DNA from: Erysipelotrichaceae bacterium
GTDB taxonomy: Bacteria > Bacillota_I > Bacilli_A > Erysipelotrichales > Erysipelotrichaceae
Direction: 5' to 3'
Assembly (NCBI GenBank): GCA_003520745.1
Contig: DOUE01000044.1
Location: forward strand, 35,400-44,948
DNA: 9,549 nt
Shown here: piece by piece, positions 5,866-9,549 of the stretch
Layout: every line of letters begins with the position of its first letter
Numbering within the stretch: position 1 is the first letter of the stretch
Translations under genes and position numbers: made by a program
The notes under the pieces: model-generated
What the model saw: the letters and a program-made list of their open reading frames with translations, nothing else
Database searches by the model: none
What the model was told of the DNA's origin: nothing

Positions 5866-8418
5866 ATGAAATCACTTCAACTTTCACAGAATCTTTGGTG
5901 GATCGGATCGTTGGATCCCGATCTGCGCGGTTTCGATATCATCATGGAAACGGAATTCGGCACCACCTACAACTCATATGTATTGAAGGGTTCCGAAAAG
6001 ACCGCCATCATCGATACCGCCAAACTGAAGACCTATGACCAATACATCGCCAAATTATCCGAAGTCGTCGACGTCAAAGACATCGACTACATCATCGTCA
6101 ACCATACCGAACCCGACCATGCCGGGTCGATCGGGAAACTGATCCAACAGAACCCGGACATCACGATCGTCGGGACGCAGACCGCGTTGACTTTCCTCAA
6201 AGACATCGTCAACGCACCCTTCAATTCGATCGCGGTCAAGGAGAACGACACCTTGAGCCTGGGGGATCGCACCCTTCGCTTCATGATCCTGCCCAACCTG
6301 CATTGGCCCGATACCATGTACACCTTCGTCGAAGAAGACGGGGTGCTGTTTACCTGCGACTCCTTCGGGGCGCATTTCTGCGACGAGAACGTCCTTCTCA
6401 GCAAAGTCACGGACCGCGTCGGGTATGAGCGTTCGCTAAAATACTACTACGACATGATCCTCGATCCGTTCCCCAAACATATGCTGAAGGCGTTGGATCG
6501 CATCAAGAACCTCAACATCAAACTTATCGCGACCGGACACGGTCCGGTATTGGATCAGGAAATCCCTGAAATCCAGGCGAAATACAAAGTCTGGGCGACG
6601 CATGTCAACCCCAACCCGCGTAAAACCGTCATCATCCCTTATGTCAGTGCCTATGGGTACACCAAGGAAATGGCGATGAAAGTCAAAGAAGGCTTGGAAG
6701 CGACCAATGAACTGGATGTGCGGATGTACGATATGGAACATACGCCGATGAAAACGGTCGTGGATGAAATCTACAACGCGGACGGCATCCTGATCGGTAC
6801 GCCGACCATTTTGGCCGAAACTCCGAGACCCCTATGGGATTTGCTTTCCATCCTCTATCCTCCGGTCCACGGAGGCAAGTTCGCTTCCGCGTTCGGGGCG
6901 TTTGGATGGAGCGGTGAAGGGGTTCCGCACATGTTGGAACGCTTGAAGCAACTTCGCATGAAAATGTCCGAGGGACTCAGCCTACGATTCAAACCCAACG
7001 AAGATAAGCAGAAACAAGCCTATGACTGGGGATTCACCTTCGGTCAGCGGGTCTTGGGCAAAGACAAAGTCAAAGTCGAGAAGCCCGTGATCCGGGCGTG
7101 GAAGTGCATCGTCTGCGGCGAAGTCATCCTATCGCCCGAACGTCCGGCGATTTGTCCGGTCTGCGGGGCGCCGGCGGAACAGTTCGTCGAAATCCCGTAT
7201 ACCGAAATCACCTACAGCAGCGAAAGCAGGGAAAGCATTTTGGTGCTTGGAAACGGCGGCGCCGCGGTCAACGCGGTCGAAGCGATCCGTTTGAGAAACA
7301 AAGTCTGCGACATCGAAATCGTCGGCGAGGAAGACCAATTGGCCTACAACCGTCCGATGTTGACGAAGGAGTTCTTCGGGGACTTCAAGAAAGACGAATT
7401 CCTATTGAAACCCGAGAAATGGTATCGTGAAAACAACATCACTTTGACCTTAGGGACCAAAGCCGTGAAACTGAATGCGGAAAACAAAGAAGTCGTCTTC
7501 GACAACGGCGAAGTGCGCGGATACGACCGCTTGATCATCGCGACCGGGGCGGATTGCTTCGTTCCGCCGATCACGGGTGCGCAACGCGACAACGTCGTGA
7601 AGATCCGTCATCTGCAGGATGTGGCGAAAATCAAGGAACTCATCAAGTCCACGAAACGCGCGCTGGTCATCGGCGGCGGGATCTTGGGCCTGGAAGCCGC
7701 GTGGCAGATGAAGCGCGCCGGCTTGGACGTCGTGGTCTTTGAAATGCTGCCGGCGTTGATGTTAAGGCAACTCGATGAGACAACCTCTCAAAAACTGCGT
7801 TTATGGACCGAAGGCAAGGGGATCGAGATCCACACCAACGTCCAAATCAAGGAAATCACGGGTGAAGGTGCTCTTGCGGATGGAATCCTCTTGGGTGACG
7901 GACGTAAGTTCGACGGCGAACTGATCATCATTTCCGCCGGGGTCCGGGCGAACGTCGAGTTGGCGAAAAACGCCGGCATTACGATCAACCGCGCCATCGT
8001 CGTCGACGAACACATGGAAACCAACATCAAAGGCATCTATGCGGCAGGGGACTGTGCCGAATTCAACGGATTCAACTGGGCGATCTGGCCGCAGGCGGTC
8101 GACATGGGGAAAGTCGCCGGGGCGAACATCGTCGGCGATACCGTCACCTATACCCCGATCCTACCCGCGGTGAGCGTACATGCCATGGATACCGATCTCT
8201 TCGCGATCGGGGATTGCGGGAAAGACCCCAACAAGACCTACCGCACCCTTGAAAGCAACGACCTCGCCAAGCCTTCCTATGCCAAGTACTTCTTCAGTGA
8301 GAACAAGTTCGTCGGCGGGGTCATCTTCCATGATGTCTCCAAAGGGATCTTCCTGACCGAAGCCCTCATGAACAACTATTCCTACGCCGATTTCCTCAAA
8401 GAAGAACCCAAACACTAG
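5866..8418 (+). CDS. fdp: Multidomain flavodiiron protein (diiron, flavodoxin, rubredoxin, NADH:rubredoxin oxidoreductase); NADH:O2 oxidoreductase
   Basis: An 850-residue single-chain electron-transfer enzyme predicted to reduce O2 (perhaps NO) with NADH, forming water in the cytoplasm. Domain 1 (about 1-248) is the metallo-beta-lactamase-like diiron domain with all usual ligands: His80, Glu82, Asp84, His85, His146, Asp165, His225. Domain 2 (about 254-400) is an FMN flavodoxin with the phosphate loop SAYGYT (261-266). Domain 3 is a short-spaced rubredoxin: Cys414, Cys417, Cys430, Cys433. Domain 4 (about 456-850) is a rubredoxin oxidoreductase of the FAD/NAD pyridine nucleotide-disulfide family, with an FAD fold at 462-467, the NAD fold GGGILG (603-608), Glu626 favouring NADH over NADPH, and AAGDC (726-730). 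The order and size match the C. difficile 630 protein CD630_1157 (843 residues), described as a standalone NADH:O2 oxidoreductase with little NO activity. The start is ATG 5866 after TGGAGG (5855-5860); an in-frame TTG at 5854 lies on the RBS itself. Flanking terminators make it monocistronic. Confidence 0.96.
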   Translation: MKSLQLSQNLWWIGSLDPDLRGFDIIMETEFGTTYNSYVLKGSEKTAIIDTAKLKTYDQYIAKLSEVVDVKDIDYIIVNHTEPDHAGSIGKLIQQNPDITIVGTQTALTFLKDIVNAPFNSIAVKENDTLSLGDRTLRFMILPNLHWPDTMYTFVEEDGVLFTCDSFGAHFCDENVLLSKVTDRVGYERSLKYYYDMILDPFPKHMLKALDRIKNLNIKLIATGHGPVLDQEIPEIQAKYKVWATHVNPNPRKTVIIPYVSAYGYTKEMAMKVKEGLEATNELDVRMYDMEHTPMKTVVDEIYNADGILIGTPTILAETPRPLWDLLSILYPPVHGGKFASAFGAFGWSGEGVPHMLERLKQLRMKMSEGLSLRFKPNEDKQKQAYDWGFTFGQRVLGKDKVKVEKPVIRAWKCIVCGEVILSPERPAICPVCGAPAEQFVEIPYTEITYSSESRESILVLGNGGAAVNAVEAIRLRNKVCDIEIVGEEDQLAYNRPMLTKEFFGDFKKDEFLLKPEKWYRENNITLTLGTKAVKLNAENKEVVFDNGEVRGYDRLIIATGADCFVPPITGAQRDNVVKIRHLQDVAKIKELIKSTKRALVIGGGILGLEAAWQMKRAGLDVVVFEMLPALMLRQLDETTSQKLRLWTEGKGIEIHTNVQIKEITGEGALADGILLGDGRKFDGELIIISAGVRANVELAKNAGITINRAIVVDEHMETNIKGIYAAGDCAEFNGFNWAIWPQAVDMGKVAGANIVGDTVTYTPILPAVSVHAMDTDLFAIGDCGKDPNKTYRTLESNDLAKPSYAKYFFSENKFVGGVIFHDVSKGIFLTEALMNNYSYADFLKEEPKH

Positions 8419-8422
8419 AGCG

Positions 8423-8443
8423 ACCTCCCGCAAGGGAGGTTTT
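8423..8443 (+). terminator. Intrinsic terminator after the flavodiiron gene
   Basis: ACCTCCC (8423-8429) pairs with GGGAGGT (8434-8440) around a GCAA tetraloop, followed by TTTTCTT from 8440. The stem is GC-rich and sits 4 bases after the TAG stop. The same GCAA loop is seen in the hairpin after the HD-GYP gene. Confidence 0.88.
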
Positions 8444-8452
8444 CTTATCGAC

Positions 8453-8481
8453 TTGCAAAAGCTGGCCCACTATGTCAAAAT
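8453..8481 (+). promoter_or_regulatory. Weak candidate promoter for tgt
   Basis: TTGCAA (8453-8458) and CAAAAT (8476-8481) are spaced 17 bases apart, each matching 4 of 6 consensus positions. A promoter is expected here because a terminator lies immediately upstream and tgt follows, but the match is poor and the exact site is uncertain. Confidence 0.25.
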
Positions 8482-8510
8482 AACCATGGAATTCACAGAC
8501 AGGTAACACA

Positions 8511-9549
8511 ATGGAAAAATTTTGGTTGGAAATCACACATGAATGCAAGCAATCCGGAGCCCGTACCGGGATCCTTCATACCCCCCACGGCGATGTCTTG
8601 ACGCCGATGTTCATGCCGGTCGGCACGCTCGCGACCGTCAAGTTCCTTTCACCGGAAGAAATCGAGGAAATCAAATCCGGGGTAATTTTGTCAAACACGT
8701 ATCATCTTTGGCTTCGTCCCGGCGACGAGATCGTCCGGGATGCCGGCGGACTCCACACCTTCATGAACGTCAAGAATCCGATCCTAACGGATTCAGGCGG
8801 CTTTCAGGTCTTTTCCCTGAGCGATTCGCGTAAAATCACCGAAGAAGGGGTGACGTTCAAGAACCATCTCAACGGCGATACCATGATGCTGTCGCCGGAG
8901 AAATCGATTCAGATCCAAAACAACCTCGGGGCCGACATCATCATGAGTTTCGATGAATGTCCGCCGTTTCCGGCGACCCATGACTATATGAAAGCGAGTG
9001 TCGAGCGTACCTTGCGTTGGGCACAACGCGGGAAGGACGCCCATCAGCGTCCCCATGACCAAGCTTTATTCGGCATCGTACAGGGCGGGGAATACGAAGA
9101 CCTACGCGAATATTCCGCCAAAGCCTTGGTCGACATGGATTTCCCAGGCTACTCGATCGGCGGGACGTCGGTCGGCGAAACCAAGGAAGTCCTCTACCGG
9201 ATGGTCGATTACAGCGTAAAATGGCTACCCAAGGATAAACCCCGCTACCTCATGGGCGTCGGATCCACCGACGCGATCCTTGAAGGTGTGTTACGCGGAA
9301 TCGACATGTTCGACTGCGTCCTTCCGACGCGCATCGCGCGACATGGCACCCTCATGAGCAACCAAGGCCGCATCAACATCCGCAACGCCAAATATGAACG
9401 CGACTTCGGACCCCTTGATCCCGAATGCGATTGCTACACCTGCAAAAACTATTCAAGGGCGTACCTGCGCCATTTGATCCGTTGCGATGAAGGCTTGGGA
9501 CAACGTCTTTTATCCATCCATAACCTTCGTTTCTTGATCAAATTGACCG
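8511..9549 (+). CDS. tgt: Queuine/preQ1 tRNA-guanine transglycosylase (3' end cut by the window)
   Basis: 346 residues are visible; bacterial Tgt is usually about 370-385, so some 30 codons lie beyond the window. The enzyme swaps guanine-34 for preQ1 in tRNAs with GUN anticodons, an early step of queuosine formation. Seen: the HTPHG..TP.FMPVGT entry segment, TDSGGFQVFSL with the general acid/base Asp94, GIVQGG, the GGTSVGE loop, the nucleophile Asp268 in DMFDCVLPTR, and a zinc site of Cys306, Cys308, Cys311 and His337. The 26-residue gap between the last Cys and His equals that of the Zymomonas enzyme. The start ATG 8511 fits the usual short N-terminus. Its Shine-Dalgarno is weak (CAGG, 8500-8503) compared with the other genes here, suggesting modest translation. 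The reading frame is intact to the window end. Confidence 0.95.
   Translation, partial: MEKFWLEITHECKQSGARTGILHTPHGDVLTPMFMPVGTLATVKFLSPEEIEEIKSGVILSNTYHLWLRPGDEIVRDAGGLHTFMNVKNPILTDSGGFQVFSLSDSRKITEEGVTFKNHLNGDTMMLSPEKSIQIQNNLGADIIMSFDECPPFPATHDYMKASVERTLRWAQRGKDAHQRPHDQALFGIVQGGEYEDLREYSAKALVDMDFPGYSIGGTSVGETKEVLYRMVDYSVKWLPKDKPRYLMGVGSTDAILEGVLRGIDMFDCVLPTRIARHGTLMSNQGRINIRNAKYERDFGPLDPECDCYTCKNYSRAYLRHLIRCDEGLGQRLLSIHNLRFLIKLT

Noticed and set aside
7098..7430. Overlapping + frame of 110 codons inside the flavodiiron gene, and similar overlapping frames elsewhere
   Set aside because: Arg/Gly-rich, no Shine-Dalgarno sequence, fully nested in a well-supported gene in another frame.
1..9549. 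tRNA, rRNA, CRISPR array, insertion sequence, phage or toxin-antitoxin genes
   Set aside because: Intergenic gaps are all short (under 165 bases), with no tRNA-like cloverleaf, spaced repeat array or terminal inverted repeats seen by eye.

Overview
This window carries four complete genes and two partial ones, all on the + strand and densely packed: (C-terminal fragment)-(GGDEF/HD-GYP c-di-GMP protein)-ldh-typA-(multidomain flavodiiron protein)-tgt(partial). The standard genetic code fits: TGA is used as a stop and TGG encodes Trp. Base composition looks balanced, with a strong preference for C-ending codons such as ATC, GTC and GAC. Gene content, strong Shine-Dalgarno sequences and intrinsic terminators suggest a Gram-positive-type anaerobic or fermentative bacterium (Bacillota, or a relative such as a non-parasitic Mollicutes-like lineage). 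The single-chain flavodiiron protein resembles the one in Clostridioides difficile. The phylum assignment is an inference; there is no rRNA or other marker here to settle it.

Layout. Bases 1-225 are the 3' end of a gene that may belong to the GH3/acyl-adenylating family. It overlaps by ATGA the start of an 856-residue membrane protein (222-2792) with a multi-pass sensor region, a GAF-like domain, a degenerate GGDEF domain and an intact HD-GYP phosphodiesterase. A GCAA-looped hairpin follows. L-lactate dehydrogenase (2868-3821) comes next, preceded by a tandem TTTCACAG repeat. A near-perfect extended -10 promoter in the short gap after ldh drives typA, whose start is ATG 3863, and a strong terminator closes it. 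The 150-base gap at 5702-5865 is the richest non-coding stretch: it holds an imperfect palindrome, two sets of direct repeats and an extended -10 promoter. It precedes an 850-residue flavodiiron NADH:O2 oxidoreductase (5866-8418) that ends in another GCAA-looped terminator. The last gene, tgt (queuosine tRNA modification), runs off the window end about 30 codons short of the usual length.

How the genes relate. Lactate dehydrogenase and the flavodiiron protein both reoxidise NADH, one onto pyruvate and one onto O2, so the core of the window can be read as redox balance and oxygen defence in an anaerobe. The c-di-GMP protein probably lowers c-di-GMP in response to a membrane or cytosolic cue. 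TypA and Tgt are translation-related housekeeping genes. I see no CRISPR array, tRNA, rRNA, insertion sequence, phage gene or obviously novel system. The points most worth a second look are the degenerate GGDEF paired with an intact HD-GYP, the repeated TTTCACA-type boxes before both NADH-oxidising genes, and substitutions at diagnostic positions in Ldh and TypA.
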